Source: Magnetospirillum gryphiswaldense MSR-1 v2
Lineage (GTDB): Bacteria; Pseudomonadota; Alphaproteobacteria; Rhodospirillales; Magnetospirillaceae
DNA: 64,000 nt
Direction of reading: 5' to 3'
Assembly (NCBI RefSeq): GCF_000513295.1
Contig: NC_023065.1
Coordinates: 4,031,001 to 4,095,000 of the forward strand
The stretch's first letter is position 1. Every line of letters starts with the position of its first letter. This document shows positions 16,544 to 24,945 of the stretch, one piece after another. Made by a program: the position numbers and the translations under genes. The notes below the pieces were generated by a model. The model saw nothing but the letters and a program-made list of their open reading frames with translations, searched no databases and had not been told where the DNA came from.

Positions 16544-16551
16544 CCCTTGGG

Positions 16552-16579
16552 CGGCCTTCTGGATTACCCCAGAAGGCCG
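16552..16579 (+). terminator. Hairpin after the autotransporter gene
   Basis: CGGCCTTCTGG (16552-16562) and CCAGAAGGCCG (16569-16579) give a perfect 11-bp stem with a six-base loop. There is no T-run, so it may be a partial terminator that lowers expression of the downstream cyclase relative to the barrel protein. Confidence 0.5.
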
Positions 16580-16621
16580 TCTGACCGGGGCGAGCTTCGC
16601 TTCCACTTGGACTGAACGGCG

Positions 16622-18610
16622 ATGGCAGTGACCTCACGGTCCATTTCGCGGCAACGGTGGCGAGCTGTCTCTATCGAAGGGATTGCTGTGGTCGTTGTGG
16701 TCTGTGTGTGTCTGTTGGCCCTGCAGATCACCCCGGTTGTTAGGATGATAGAGAACTGGCTGTGGGATCTGCGCGTGATGTCGATCACCGCGCCACGGAG
16801 TTCTGAGTCCGGCAATCCTGAAATCGTTGTGGTTGCCATCACCGAAGAAAGCTTGTCGCGCTTTCCTTACCGGTCACCCGTTGACCGGGCCTGGCTTGCC
16901 CGGCTTTTGCACTCCATCGCGGTTGCCCAACCGGCGGCCATCGGCGTTGACATCCTTTTCGACCAACCGACGGAACCCGAAAAGGACAACGAGCTTCAAC
17001 GGACCCTGAGTGGGATGACGGTGCCGGTGGTGGTGGCAACGGCCGATGGCGACGGACAGCTGACGGCGGCGCAAACAACCTTCCTGGACCGTTTTCTGCC
17101 AGCCAGCTCTAGGGTTCGCCCTGCCTGGGCCAATATGATGACCGACCGTGATGACGGGACGGTGCGGCAAATCTTCGCCGGCAAGAACAGCTTGGCGGGC
17201 TGGCGGTCGGGGATGGTCCCGGCTTTGGCAGAGGCGGTCGGCAGGGTGACGGTCAACGTCCCGCTCCCCTTTGCGTTGAATCCTTTTACCGATAGCCAGC
17301 CTCTGGGGGTCCCGGTCTATCCCGCCGACGCAGTGTCGGTCTTGCCGCCCTCGTGGTTGGCAGGAAAGGTGGTCTTGGTCGGTTTCGACTTGCCGATGTC
17401 GGACCGTCACCGCTCTTCGGCGGCTTCCTTGTACGGGGTCCGGGGCGGCACCTTGCCCGGTGTGGTTTTGCATGCGCATGCGCTGAATCATCTGTTGTCA
17501 GGAGGCGTCCTGGTCGCGCCGACCATGGGATGGCAGATCCTTGCCCTGGCGTTGATGGCTTTGGCGGGGGCGGGAGCGGCCCGTCTGGATTTTCCGCTGG
17601 GCGGCCGCATGGTCGGTATCGTGATCATTTTGGCCTTGTATTGGGCTATCGCCATCCAGCTGTTTGCCGGCCAAGGGCTGATCCTGCCCATGTTCATGCC
17701 TTCGATCGCTTTCATCCTGTCGGCAGGGGCCGTCAGCACCCATCTGTGGCAGCAGGCAAAGCAACAGCGGGCTTTTATTGAAAACGCCTTTGAACGTTAT
17801 GTTTCCCCTTCGATCGTACGCGAGTTGACGCAAGCCCCGGACCGCTTGGTCTTGGGCGGAGAAATGCGGGAAATCACCTATGTCTTCACCGATGTAGCCG
17901 GGTTCACGTCGTTGGCGGAAGGCTTGGAGCCCCAGCAATTGTGCCAGGTTCTGAACGAATACTTGGACGGTATGTGTCGGTTGTTTTTTCATTACGAAGC
18001 GACCATCGACAAGATCGTTGGCGATGCGGTGGTCGGGTTCTTCAACGCTCCGGTGGACCAGCCTGACCACGCCGAGCGGGCGGTCAAACTGGCTTTAGCC
18101 GTCGATCAATACGCCGAGTCGTTTCGTGTCCGTATGGAAGCCGTGGGCTACGCCATGGGGGAGACTCGGGTCGGGGTCCATTCCGGCTCGGCTGTGGTGG
18201 GTAATTTCGGTGGGGACCACTTCTTCAATTACACTGGTCATGGGGACACGGTGAACACGGCGGCGCGCCTGGAGGGAGCCAACAAATATTTCGGTACTCG
18301 GCTTTGTGTGTCGCAGGCGACGGCCAGTTTGTGTCCCGATCAGGTCTTTCGGCCGATTGGGGAAATTCGGCTGAAAGGCAAGCGCAAGTCTTTGTTGGCG
18401 CTGGAACCGGCCTCGGTGGAATTTGCGCGGAGCGATCATTTCGGACGTTACCTCGAGGCCTATGAAGCGTTGTCGGCAGACCGGGAGAAAGCTGGCATGC
18501 TGTTCGCGCGGATTTGCGCGGATTTCCCAGAGGACGGTCTGGCCCGTTTCCACAATCAAAGAATTTCTGGTGGTAGTCACGGTAACCTTATTGAATTGGC
18601 GGAGAAATAA
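16622..18610 (+). CDS. CHASE2-domain class III nucleotide cyclase
   Basis: A 662-residue membrane cyclase. A first membrane helix (about residues 18-38) leads to an extracytoplasmic CHASE2 sensor domain (about 40-310: ITEESLSRFPYRSPVDRAWLA, IGVDILFDQP, LAGKVVLVGFDL). Three more helices (about 310-385) follow, then a catalytic domain (about 410-590). The metal-binding aspartates are D424 in FTDVAGFTS and D468 in KIVGDAVVGFF; the nucleotide site continues with TGHGDTVNTAARLEG. Such enzymes make cAMP or cGMP from NTP inside the cell in response to an external cue. Cyclic pyrimidine production, as in Pycsar, cannot be excluded from sequence. The next gene starts two bases after the stop. A PycTM-like protein lies downstream in the same cluster. 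Confidence 0.93.
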   Translation: MAVTSRSISRQRWRAVSIEGIAVVVVVCVCLLALQITPVVRMIENWLWDLRVMSITAPRSSESGNPEIVVVAITEESLSRFPYRSPVDRAWLARLLHSIAVAQPAAIGVDILFDQPTEPEKDNELQRTLSGMTVPVVVATADGDGQLTAAQTTFLDRFLPASSRVRPAWANMMTDRDDGTVRQIFAGKNSLAGWRSGMVPALAEAVGRVTVNVPLPFALNPFTDSQPLGVPVYPADAVSVLPPSWLAGKVVLVGFDLPMSDRHRSSAASLYGVRGGTLPGVVLHAHALNHLLSGGVLVAPTMGWQILALALMALAGAGAARLDFPLGGRMVGIVIILALYWAIAIQLFAGQGLILPMFMPSIAFILSAGAVSTHLWQQAKQQRAFIENAFERYVSPSIVRELTQAPDRLVLGGEMREITYVFTDVAGFTSLAEGLEPQQLCQVLNEYLDGMCRLFFHYEATIDKIVGDAVVGFFNAPVDQPDHAERAVKLALAVDQYAESFRVRMEAVGYAMGETRVGVHSGSAVVGNFGGDHFFNYTGHGDTVNTAARLEGANKYFGTRLCVSQATASLCPDQVFRPIGEIRLKGKRKSLLALEPASVEFARSDHFGRYLEAYEALSADREKAGMLFARICADFPEDGLARFHNQRISGGSHGNLIELAEK

Positions 18611-18612
18611 GG

Positions 18613-19344
18613 ATGCGACGGCTTGTCTTGGCGTGTTTTGCGATGTTTTCTTCTCCGGTTCTGGCCGAGGATTTGGTGGTGCTGCGCAGTTCGCTCGCTT
18701 CCATCCGGGTCGGTCAGATCGTGGATGGCGGCGCGGTTTTGGCACTGCCTGCCGGCGGGCAGGTGACGCTGATGACGGCGCAAGGCAAGGCCGTGTCGCT
18801 GAATGGGCCTTATCAAGGGATCCCGTCGCCGCAGGTGGCAGGCAACGGCGATCGCAATCTGTTGTCGGCCTTGTCTGGTCTAGCCTCCCGCGGAGGAGTC
18901 GAGACTTCGGCGCTGGGGGCATATCGAAATCCGCCTTTGGGGGGGGGCGCCAACCAGGCACGTTTATCCAAGGCGGGGGACATCAATCCGTTCGACAATG
19001 ACACCCAATGTGCCGTATCTGGCAAAACCAACATTCTTAGAATCAAGTTCATGCCCAAGGGCGGCGCCGCGACCCTTGCTGTCGATAGCGGACAAGCCGT
19101 GACGTTGGACGTCAAGGACGGGCGGGCCCTGTGGCCGCAAGCGGTGCCTATGACAGATACCGCCGATTACGTCGTGGTTTCCGATTCCGCCCAGGCTCCG
19201 GGGCGTTTTAAGCTGCGGGTCCTGGCGTCGGACGACTTCAGCGAAGGAAACCTGGGGGCACAATTGGCCGCCATGGGATGCGACGGACAGGCCCGGGTCT
19301 TGCTTTCGGGGGTGATTCGTGCCGCGAAGCCGGTGGGCGAATAA
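18613..19344 (+). CDS. Secreted protein of unknown function (FecR-like start)
   Basis: A 243-residue protein with a signal peptide (MRRLVLACFAMFSSPVLAED). Residues 22-75 contain LALPAGGQVTLMTAQGKAVSLNGPYQG, which resembles the beta-rich 'V-L-G-x-V-x-L-x-GPY' pattern seen in FecR-like periplasmic domains. The rest is beta-rich with two cysteines (TQCAVSG and MGCDGQ). It follows the cyclase with a two-base gap and so is cotranslated. A periplasmic partner of the CHASE2 sensor domain is a reasonable inference. Confidence 0.65.
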   Translation: MRRLVLACFAMFSSPVLAEDLVVLRSSLASIRVGQIVDGGAVLALPAGGQVTLMTAQGKAVSLNGPYQGIPSPQVAGNGDRNLLSALSGLASRGGVETSALGAYRNPPLGGGANQARLSKAGDINPFDNDTQCAVSGKTNILRIKFMPKGGAATLAVDSGQAVTLDVKDGRALWPQAVPMTDTADYVVVSDSAQAPGRFKLRVLASDDFSEGNLGAQLAAMGCDGQARVLLSGVIRAAKPVGE

Positions 19345-19368
19345 GGCCGCTTGAGGTAAGGGAGGGGG

Positions 19369-19626
19369 ATGGACGGGATCTCGGTGGTGACTTTGGGAAT
19401 TGTCGGCATGTTGGGACTGGCGAGCCTGCTGGCCCCTTGCGTCGGGGCAGTGGTGAGTTCTTTGGGGAAATGGCGTTGTTGTCCAATACTCCCCGCAACG
19501 CCGGTGTGGTTTTGCTCTTTGTTGGTCTTGGGCAAGCATGACTTTCACTCGCTGCTGGACAGTCACGACGAGTTGCGGAAAATTATCTCCGAAATCGCGC
19601 AGAAACGTTTGGTCAAGGGAAACTGA
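19369..19626 (+). CDS. Small single-pass membrane protein
   Basis: An 85-residue protein beginning MDGISVVTLGIVGMLGLASLLAP. A hydrophobic N-terminal helix is followed by a cysteine-bearing stretch (KWRCCPILP), a second weak hydrophobic segment (PVWFCSLLVLG) and a charged C-terminal helix ending AQKRLVKGN. A very strong ribosome site (GGAGGGGG) directly precedes the ATG, which supports it as a real gene. No family is recognised. It sits between the secreted protein and the PycTM-like gene. Confidence 0.6.
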   Translation: MDGISVVTLGIVGMLGLASLLAPCVGAVVSSLGKWRCCPILPATPVWFCSLLVLGKHDFHSLLDSHDELRKIISEIAQKRLVKGN

Positions 19627-19681
19627 AAGCCTTTCCCTCGACCGGCGTGACTGGGTGCCCCCTGTCCAAAGATGCCCCTTC

Positions 19682-20197
19682 ATGACCGTTCAATCGGACG
19701 AATCCCTGTATTTCCAGATCGACAAGGCAGAACGAAGCCTGCAACGAACCATCGACTGGGTGTCGCGGCACGATGTGCGCAGCAATGGCCTGTTCGGCAT
19801 CAGCATCGCCATGATGGGCATGCTGTCGACGGTGGTTCCGCCCTTTTCTCAGTGGAACGTGGAAATCGCCATCAGCATTAGCCTGACGGTCGTCAGCTTC
19901 ATCGTGACTATCACGTCCTTGCTGCTGGGCGTCCTCCCCAGAACCACCACCCAGACCCAATCCATTTTATTTTTTGGTTCGGCGGCCAGAATGGATTGCG
20001 ACGATCTGTTGGCAAAGTTCACTGCGGCGACACCGGCTTCATATCTTGATGACCTCGTCGCGCAATATCACGTCAACGCTGTGATTGTGGATTTGAAATT
20101 CCGCTTGTTGAAAGTTTCCATGCTGGGGCTGTCTTCGATGCTGTTGCCGTGGATGCTGTCGATCTATTTCTGCAAGGTCATCGGCAACATTCCCTAG
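19682..20197 (+). CDS. PycTM-like (DUF5706, Pycsar effector type) membrane protein
   Basis: A 171-residue protein with an N-terminal amphipathic helix (DKAERSLQRTIDWVSRHDVRS), two close membrane helices (about residues 36-55 and 62-87), a cytoplasmic segment and a last helix (about 146-166). The cytoplasmic part, SILFFGSAARMDCDDLL, then YLDDLVAQYHVNAVIVDLKFRLLK, matches the pattern I know for DUF5706/Pycsar effector proteins: 'S-x-I-F-F-G', then 'dDL-x-Q-x-H-x-N-A-x-I' and 'KFRLL'. In Pycsar systems such proteins damage the membrane when a cyclic nucleotide rises. Here the nearby cyclase is a CHASE2 membrane enzyme rather than a typical soluble PycC. I start it at 19682; upstream in-frame sequence overlaps the previous gene. 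Confidence 0.7.
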   Translation: MTVQSDESLYFQIDKAERSLQRTIDWVSRHDVRSNGLFGISIAMMGMLSTVVPPFSQWNVEIAISISLTVVSFIVTITSLLLGVLPRTTTQTQSILFFGSAARMDCDDLLAKFTAATPASYLDDLVAQYHVNAVIVDLKFRLLKVSMLGLSSMLLPWMLSIYFCKVIGNIP

Positions 20198-20217
20198 GGT
20201 CTGTGGACATTCATTTA

Positions 20218-21283
20218 GAGCATTTTCACATCGAGCGTCCATATCCGTCGTGGGCGAAGAAATTGGCGCATTCCTCGGGCGGAAACAGGTCGATGAGTTT
20301 TCCGATCACGTCCCATAAGGTGTTGATGGTGCGGGCTTGCGCCTTTCGCAGCAGGCTCTTGAGCTTGGCGAAGGCGAGCTCGATGGGATTGAGGTCTGGG
20401 GAGTAGGGCGGCAGATACCGCAGGGTGGCCCCTCGGGCTTCGATGAGTTGCTTGACCCCTGCCACCTTGTGGGCGGGCAGATTGTCCATTACGACGATGT
20501 CGCCGGGCCGCAAGGTCGGAGCCAGGACCTGCTCGACATAGGCCAGGAAGATCGCGCCATTCATCGCCTTGTCGATGACGAAGGGGGCGGAGATTCCGTC
20601 ATGCCGGAGCGCCCCGACGAAGGTGGTCATTTTCCAATGACCGTGCGGCACCGCAGCCAGCAGCCGCTGACCGCGCGGCGCCCGTCCGTAGCGCCGGGTC
20701 ATGTTGGTCGATGCCCCGGTTTCATCAAGGAAGACCAAGCGGGTTGGGTCCAGCGCCGGCTGCTCGGCTCGCCAGGCGATGCGTCCTTCGGCTACGTCGG
20801 GACGTTCCTGCTCGGCAGCATGCGCACTCTTTTTTTCAGACTGAGGTCGAGCCGCTCAAGCGTGTTCCACAGGCCGCCGACGCTGATCGACACGCCCAAT
20901 TCGGCCAGAACCCAGGCGCGCAACTCAGCCAGCGTGGCATCGGGCTCGACCTTGATCTGCGCCTGCAACGCCTCAAGGTGAGCCGCCAGCTTCTGTCCTG
21001 GCCGCCCAGGCCGTGGCTTCACCGTCGTCTCGCCGGTGGCCCGGCGGCGGCCTTGGGCCTTGTAGATGTACGAAACGCTCACCCGGAACAGCGGCGCCAC
21101 CTCGTAGGCGCTCATGCCGCTGTCCACAGCCGCCAAAACTCTATCGCGCAAGTCCTGAGAATAGGACTGCCCTGAGCGCCACGTCATCGCATCATCCTCG
21201 GGAGCGTTGTTACCGAAGATGTTGAATCACAAAATGACCTCAGGGGGAATCCTCTACCGATTCCGCTCGGCGTGAAACCGCTC
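20218..21283 (-). mobile_element. IS630-family insertion sequence, copy 1
   Basis: A 1,066-bp element bounded by TA dinucleotides (20216-20217 and 21284-21285), the IS630/Tc1-mariner target duplication. Terminal inverted repeats begin GAGC and match at 16 of 20 positions. The whole sequence recurs at 32849-33914 with no difference noticed. It inserted 18 bases after the PycTM-like gene and 25 bases before the end of ctaB, so neither gene is broken. It forms the right boundary of the accessory island. Confidence 0.93.
20226..21187 (-). CDS. IS630 transposase, made by -1 frameshifting (copy 1)
   Basis: Two frames encode one transposase. The upstream frame (20792-21187) holds the helix-turn-helix domain ([29 protein letters not shown]). 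The downstream frame holds the DDE domain: D in [12 protein letters not shown] in [11 protein letters not shown] in [14 protein letters not shown]. They join at a run of seven A's on the coding strand (20836-20830), where a -1 slip turns LSLKKRV into [16 protein letters not shown] and continues into the catalytic frame. That is the standard IS630 programmed frameshift. Confidence 0.9.
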
Positions 21284-21308
21284 TAGCGGTGACTTTGGCC
21301 TTGCCCCA

Positions 21309-22163
21309 TCAGTTCCAATGCCTGTCCAAGGCGATGGCGATCAGCAATCCCAGCAGATAGGGGATCGACCAGGCGAAGTTCCAGCCGGCCCAGCGCCGGC
21401 TGGGCGTGGCCACCAATTTGAGATTGAGGCCGATCAGCACCAATCCCAAACCCGTCGCCGTCCAGCCATAGAGAGTGCCCAGCAGGCCCAAGCCCCAGGG
21501 CAGCAGCGACGAGCCGGCCAGCAGAACCGAATTGAGCAGGATCAGTCGTGCCGTCAGCCTCTCCCCCACCACCACCGGCAGCATGGGGATGCGGGCAGCG
21601 CGGTAATCGTCGGCCAACAAAATGGCCAAGGCCCAGAAATGGCTGGGCGTCCACAGGAACAAGGTGACGGCCAGAAGCGTGGGCAGCAGCCATTGTGACG
21701 GTTCGACCACCGCCGCCCCGGCCAGCAGGGCGAAACTGCCGGCGGCACCGCCGAAGACGATGTTCCACCACGTCCGTCGCTTCAGCCACACGGTGTAGAT
21801 CACCGCATAGACGAAAATCCCCAAGAACAGGTGCAGCGCCACCACCCAGTTCAGCGTCATCACCGCTGTCGACAAGGCGGCGATGGTCAGCCCCGCCGAC
21901 AGCATCAGGGCATCGGTGGGGCTGACATCGCCCTTGACCATGGGACGGTTACGGGTGCGCTTCATCATGCCGTCGATGTCGCGGTCATAGAGGTGGTTGA
22001 ACACCGCCGAACCGCCCGACCCCAGCAGCATGGACAGGATCAGGGCCAGCATGGGCAGGGGCTCAACCTTGTCGGCGACGGCGGCATAGCCGGCGGCGGC
22101 CGTGGCGGCGATGGTGATGCCGATGCGCGGTTTCATCAGTTCCAGACCGTGACGCAGGCGCAT
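21309..22163 (-). CDS. ctaB: Protoheme IX farnesyltransferase (heme O synthase)
   Basis: The 284-residue UbiA-family membrane enzyme attaches a farnesyl group to protoheme IX to make heme O for terminal oxidases. The polyprenyl-diphosphate binding motif is NHLYDRDIDGMMKRTRNRP (two Asp-rich stretches with D-x-x-x-D), with the second region LWTPSHFWALAILLADDYRAARIPMLPVVVGE. About eight to nine membrane helices are visible. I start it at MRLRHGLEL (22163), preceded by AAGGGG; upstream in-frame residues overlap the previous gene's end. The DUF420 gene lies 10 bases upstream on the same strand. Confidence 0.95.
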   Translation of the reverse strand: MRLRHGLELMKPRIGITIAATAAAGYAAVADKVEPLPMLALILSMLLGSGGSAVFNHLYDRDIDGMMKRTRNRPMVKGDVSPTDALMLSAGLTIAALSTAVMTLNWVVALHLFLGIFVYAVIYTVWLKRRTWWNIVFGGAAGSFALLAGAAVVEPSQWLLPTLLAVTLFLWTPSHFWALAILLADDYRAARIPMLPVVVGERLTARLILLNSVLLAGSSLLPWGLGLLGTLYGWTATGLGLVLIGLNLKLVATPSRRWAGWNFAWSIPYLLGLLIAIALDRHWN

Positions 22164-22173
22164 GGCGTTCCCC

Positions 22174-22596
22174 TTAAGGATAAAGGTGATAAAGCATCCC
22201 ATAGACCAGCAGGCCCGAGGCGCTGACATAGACCCAGATCGGCCAGGTCCAGCGGGCCAACCGGCCATGGGCGTCGTAGCGCCCGGCCAAGGCGCGCGCC
22301 AGGGTCAGCAGGACCATCGGGGTGACGGCGATGGCCAACACCACATGGCTGACCAGCATGGTGTAGTAGAACGGGCGGACCCAGCCCTGGCCGCGAAAGA
22401 CGAAGATGGGGGCGGTGAAGTGATAGGCCACATAGGCCAGCAGAAACAAGGCGCTGGCGGCTACCGCCACCAGCATGGCGGTGCGGTGCAGGTCACGCCG
22501 TCCGGCATGGATCAGGCCGAAACCGGCCAGTGCCGCCGTCAGCGCCGTGCCGTTCAACCCGGCGGTCACATGGGGCAGGATGGCGGCGGGCTCCAT
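22174..22596 (-). CDS. DUF420 membrane protein (oxidase assembly type)
   Basis: A 140-residue four-helix membrane protein with conserved histidines: HVTAGLN, YVAYHFTAP, MLVSHVVLA and YGMLYHLYP. This pattern matches the DUF420 family, including CtaM-like proteins needed for heme-copper oxidase maturation in some bacteria. Its location directly before ctaB supports a role in heme or cytochrome oxidase assembly. The function in this organism is inferred. Confidence 0.8.
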   Translation of the reverse strand: MEPAAILPHVTAGLNGTALTAALAGFGLIHAGRRDLHRTAMLVAVAASALFLLAYVAYHFTAPIFVFRGQGWVRPFYYTMLVSHVVLAIAVTPMVLLTLARALAGRYDAHGRLARWTWPIWVYVSASGLLVYGMLYHLYP

Positions 22597-22597
22597 G

Positions 22598-22711
22598 CTA
22601 ACGCCCCATCATGACGCCGAACCGCAGCAAGGTGGCGGCATAAAGCCCCAGGGCGATCAGCCCCAGCAGCAGCATTGTCAGTCGCCGGGTGCGGCGCGGC
22701 GTGATGTCCAT
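22598..22711 (-). CDS. Small membrane protein upstream of the DUF420 gene
   Basis: A 37-residue protein: a basic start MDITPRRTRR, then one hydrophobic helix (LTMLLLGLIALGLYAATLL) and a short tail RFGVMMGR. GGGGGAA precedes the ATG, and the stop lies just before the DUF420 start, so it probably belongs to the ctaB operon. Very short single-helix proteins are common in oxidase assembly operons. No family is assigned. Confidence 0.6.
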   Translation of the reverse strand: MDITPRRTRRLTMLLLGLIALGLYAATLLRFGVMMGR

Positions 22712-22779
22712 GGCACGTTCCCCCTTTTTGATATCAACAAAGACGTGGGGACGACCAGGGATGGTTAAAAGGGGGGAGA

Positions 22780-22807
22780 CGCGCGGAGGATGATCCCTCC
22801 GCGCGTG
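22780..22807 (-). terminator. Terminator of the chemoreceptor gene
   Basis: ACGCGCGGAGG (22780-22790) and CCTCCGCGCGT (22797-22807) form an 11-bp stem with a six-base loop, nine bases after the chemoreceptor stop. A TTTT follows a few bases later in the minus direction. No gene is seen in 22712-22816. Confidence 0.7.
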
Positions 22808-22816
22808 CTGATGACG

Positions 22817-24817
22817 TCAATGGCCATTCTCGGTGACGATTCCGCCGACAAAATCCGTCACCGCCGCCGACAGATCACGGGACGATCCCTGCAAACCGTC
22901 GGACAGGTCGAACAGGTTGCTGGCCGCCACCCCGGCCTGACCGGCATTGGCCGACAATTCCCCCATGCGGGCCGAGGCGTCCAAGGCGTTGCGGGCGGCA
23001 TCCTGGATGCTGGTGGCGATATGGCGGGTGGCACCGTCCTGGGCCTCCATGGAAGAGGCGACGGAGCGGGCCATGCCGTCGAGATCGCTGATCACCTCCA
23101 CCATGGCCTGAATTTCGGCCACGGTGCTGCCGGTTTCGTTCTGGATCGACCGGATCTGGGTGGTGATTTCCTCGGTGGCGCGCGTGGTCTGGTTGGCCAA
23201 AGCCTTGACCTCGCCGGCGACCACGGCAAAGCCCTTGCCGGCCTCGCCGGCGCGGGCCGCTTCGATGGTGGCGTTCAGCGCCAGCAGGTTGGTCTGGCTG
23301 GCGATGTCGTTGATCAACTGCACCACGTCGCCGATGCGGGTGGCTGTCTGGGCCAGGGTGCCGATACGGGCGGCGGTGGCGGCGGCACTGTGCCGCGAGC
23401 GTTCCGTCGCCTCGACCGAAGCGGTGGCCTGACGCGACACCAGGGCGATGGATTGCGATAAATCCTCGGCGGCGCCGGCGGCGCGATCGACCCCGGCGCT
23501 GGCCTGGCGGGCCAACTCAGCGGCGCTGTCGGCCAGCACTTGGGTATCGCGGGTAATTCCGGCCAGGGTGCCGGCTCCGGCATGGACCTGGATCGCCATG
23601 TCAGACAACCCGCCGACCACCCGGGCGACGCGGCTTTCAAAACCGCCGGCCAGACGTTGCAGGTCACGTTGACGCGCCTGTGCATTGTCGCGATCCATCT
23701 GCTCGCGGTCCTGACGGCTTTGGGCCAGGGCGACACCGTTATCGCGGAACACCACCAGGGCCCGGGCCATGACCGGCACCTCGCCGCGCCCGTCGGTAAA
23801 GGGAATGGGGCGGTCCAACTGCCCCTGGGCCAGGGCCAGCATGCAATCGGACAGCTGATTGACCCGCCCGCTCAAGGATCGGGCGATGCCCAAGGCCAGA
23901 AACATCACCCCCAGCACGGTCAGCACGGAAACCCCGACCATGGCCCTGAGGCCGAAATCGTGGGCGGCATCGTATTGTTCCTGAGCCTGGGTCTGTTCTT
24001 CGGCGTTGACGGCGATGATGGCATCGATGCCTTGCTTGGCCGGGGCGTAGAAGGTCTTGAACTGACCGGCGGCCTCGGCGGTCCGCAGCATCATGGCCCC
24101 GGTTTCTTGCATCTGCTGAAGGAATTGTGCCGACAAATGGCGCAAGGTTTCGCGCTCGGGGGCGGTCAGATGGGACGAGGTTTGAATGGCTTTGTCCACA
24201 TTGGCGGCCGCGTCGACGGCCTGTTTCAGGGCTTCCGGGCTGGGCTGGCCACGTAATTCCGCCTCGAAACGGCGGGCATCGGCGATGGCCCGTTCCACCG
24301 CTTCGTCCTCGGCCTGGGGCCGGGCGTCGACCATGGCGATGAACCGATCCGACAGCATCTGGGCTGACCGCATCAATTGCCCGCGCAAGCCTTGATCCGG
24401 CGCCAGACCCAATTGGTGCCAGACTGCGGTGAAGCTGTCCCAGTGGCGGAAATACCCATCCACCGCGGTGACGATGGTGCGTGCCGCCGCCGCTTGCCTA
24501 TCGCTCCCTTTGGCAATCCGGCCATCGGCCAAGGTTTGATCGATCTGTCCGCGTACCTGGGCCATGTCGGCCAGATATTTTTTATCGGGACGGATCAGGA
24601 ATTCTTTTTCGTAATAGCGGGCCTTCAACAGGGCGAAATCCAGGCCGACGGCATCGCGCAGGTCGGCCAACTCCCCCATATGGGCATCGAAGGCGCGGTC
24701 CTGGGCGGCGCGGGTCTGTGCCCACAGCCCCACCACCAGGGCAAACCCTAGAAAGACGATACCCGCCAAAGCATAGAGCTGCTCTGAAATGGTGCGATTG
24801 CGCAAGACGTTCAGCAT
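22817..24817 (-). CDS. Methyl-accepting chemotaxis protein, large helical sensor
   Basis: A 666-residue chemoreceptor. A membrane helix (about residues 15-34) and a second (about 292-313) enclose a helical periplasmic domain of about 255 residues, long enough for a helical bimodular (HBM) sensor. A HAMP domain (about 315-370) and a signalling domain follow, with the conserved hairpin [37 protein letters not shown]. It senses an unidentified ligand and controls the CheA kinase. It is transcribed alone on the minus strand. Confidence 0.93.
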   Translation of the reverse strand: MLNVLRNRTISEQLYALAGIVFLGFALVVGLWAQTRAAQDRAFDAHMGELADLRDAVGLDFALLKARYYEKEFLIRPDKKYLADMAQVRGQIDQTLADGRIAKGSDRQAAAARTIVTAVDGYFRHWDSFTAVWHQLGLAPDQGLRGQLMRSAQMLSDRFIAMVDARPQAEDEAVERAIADARRFEAELRGQPSPEALKQAVDAAANVDKAIQTSSHLTAPERETLRHLSAQFLQQMQETGAMMLRTAEAAGQFKTFYAPAKQGIDAIIAVNAEEQTQAQEQYDAAHDFGLRAMVGVSVLTVLGVMFLALGIARSLSGRVNQLSDCMLALAQGQLDRPIPFTDGRGEVPVMARALVVFRDNGVALAQSRQDREQMDRDNAQARQRDLQRLAGGFESRVARVVGGLSDMAIQVHAGAGTLAGITRDTQVLADSAAELARQASAGVDRAAGAAEDLSQSIALVSRQATASVEATERSRHSAAATAARIGTLAQTATRIGDVVQLINDIASQTNLLALNATIEAARAGEAGKGFAVVAGEVKALANQTTRATEEITTQIRSIQNETGSTVAEIQAMVEVISDLDGMARSVASSMEAQDGATRHIATSIQDAARNALDASARMGELSANAGQAGVAASNLFDLSDGLQGSSRDLSAAVTDFVGGIVTENGH

Positions 24818-24945
24818 GAGGGTCCCCCTTTTCCGGCTCTGGTGAAAGAGCGTGAGGAACCCTAGTGCTGGCCGAGTGAACCGATTGTGAATGGTCCGTT
24901 CATCCGCCGTTCAGAAAGCGGGGACACGACCGTGCCGGGGGAGGG

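Noticed and set aside
16622-18610. Calling the cyclase a uridylate/cytidylate cyclase (PycC)
   Set aside because: Domain layout (CHASE2, membrane helices) is that of sensory adenylate/guanylate cyclases; base specificity cannot be read safely, so it is left open.
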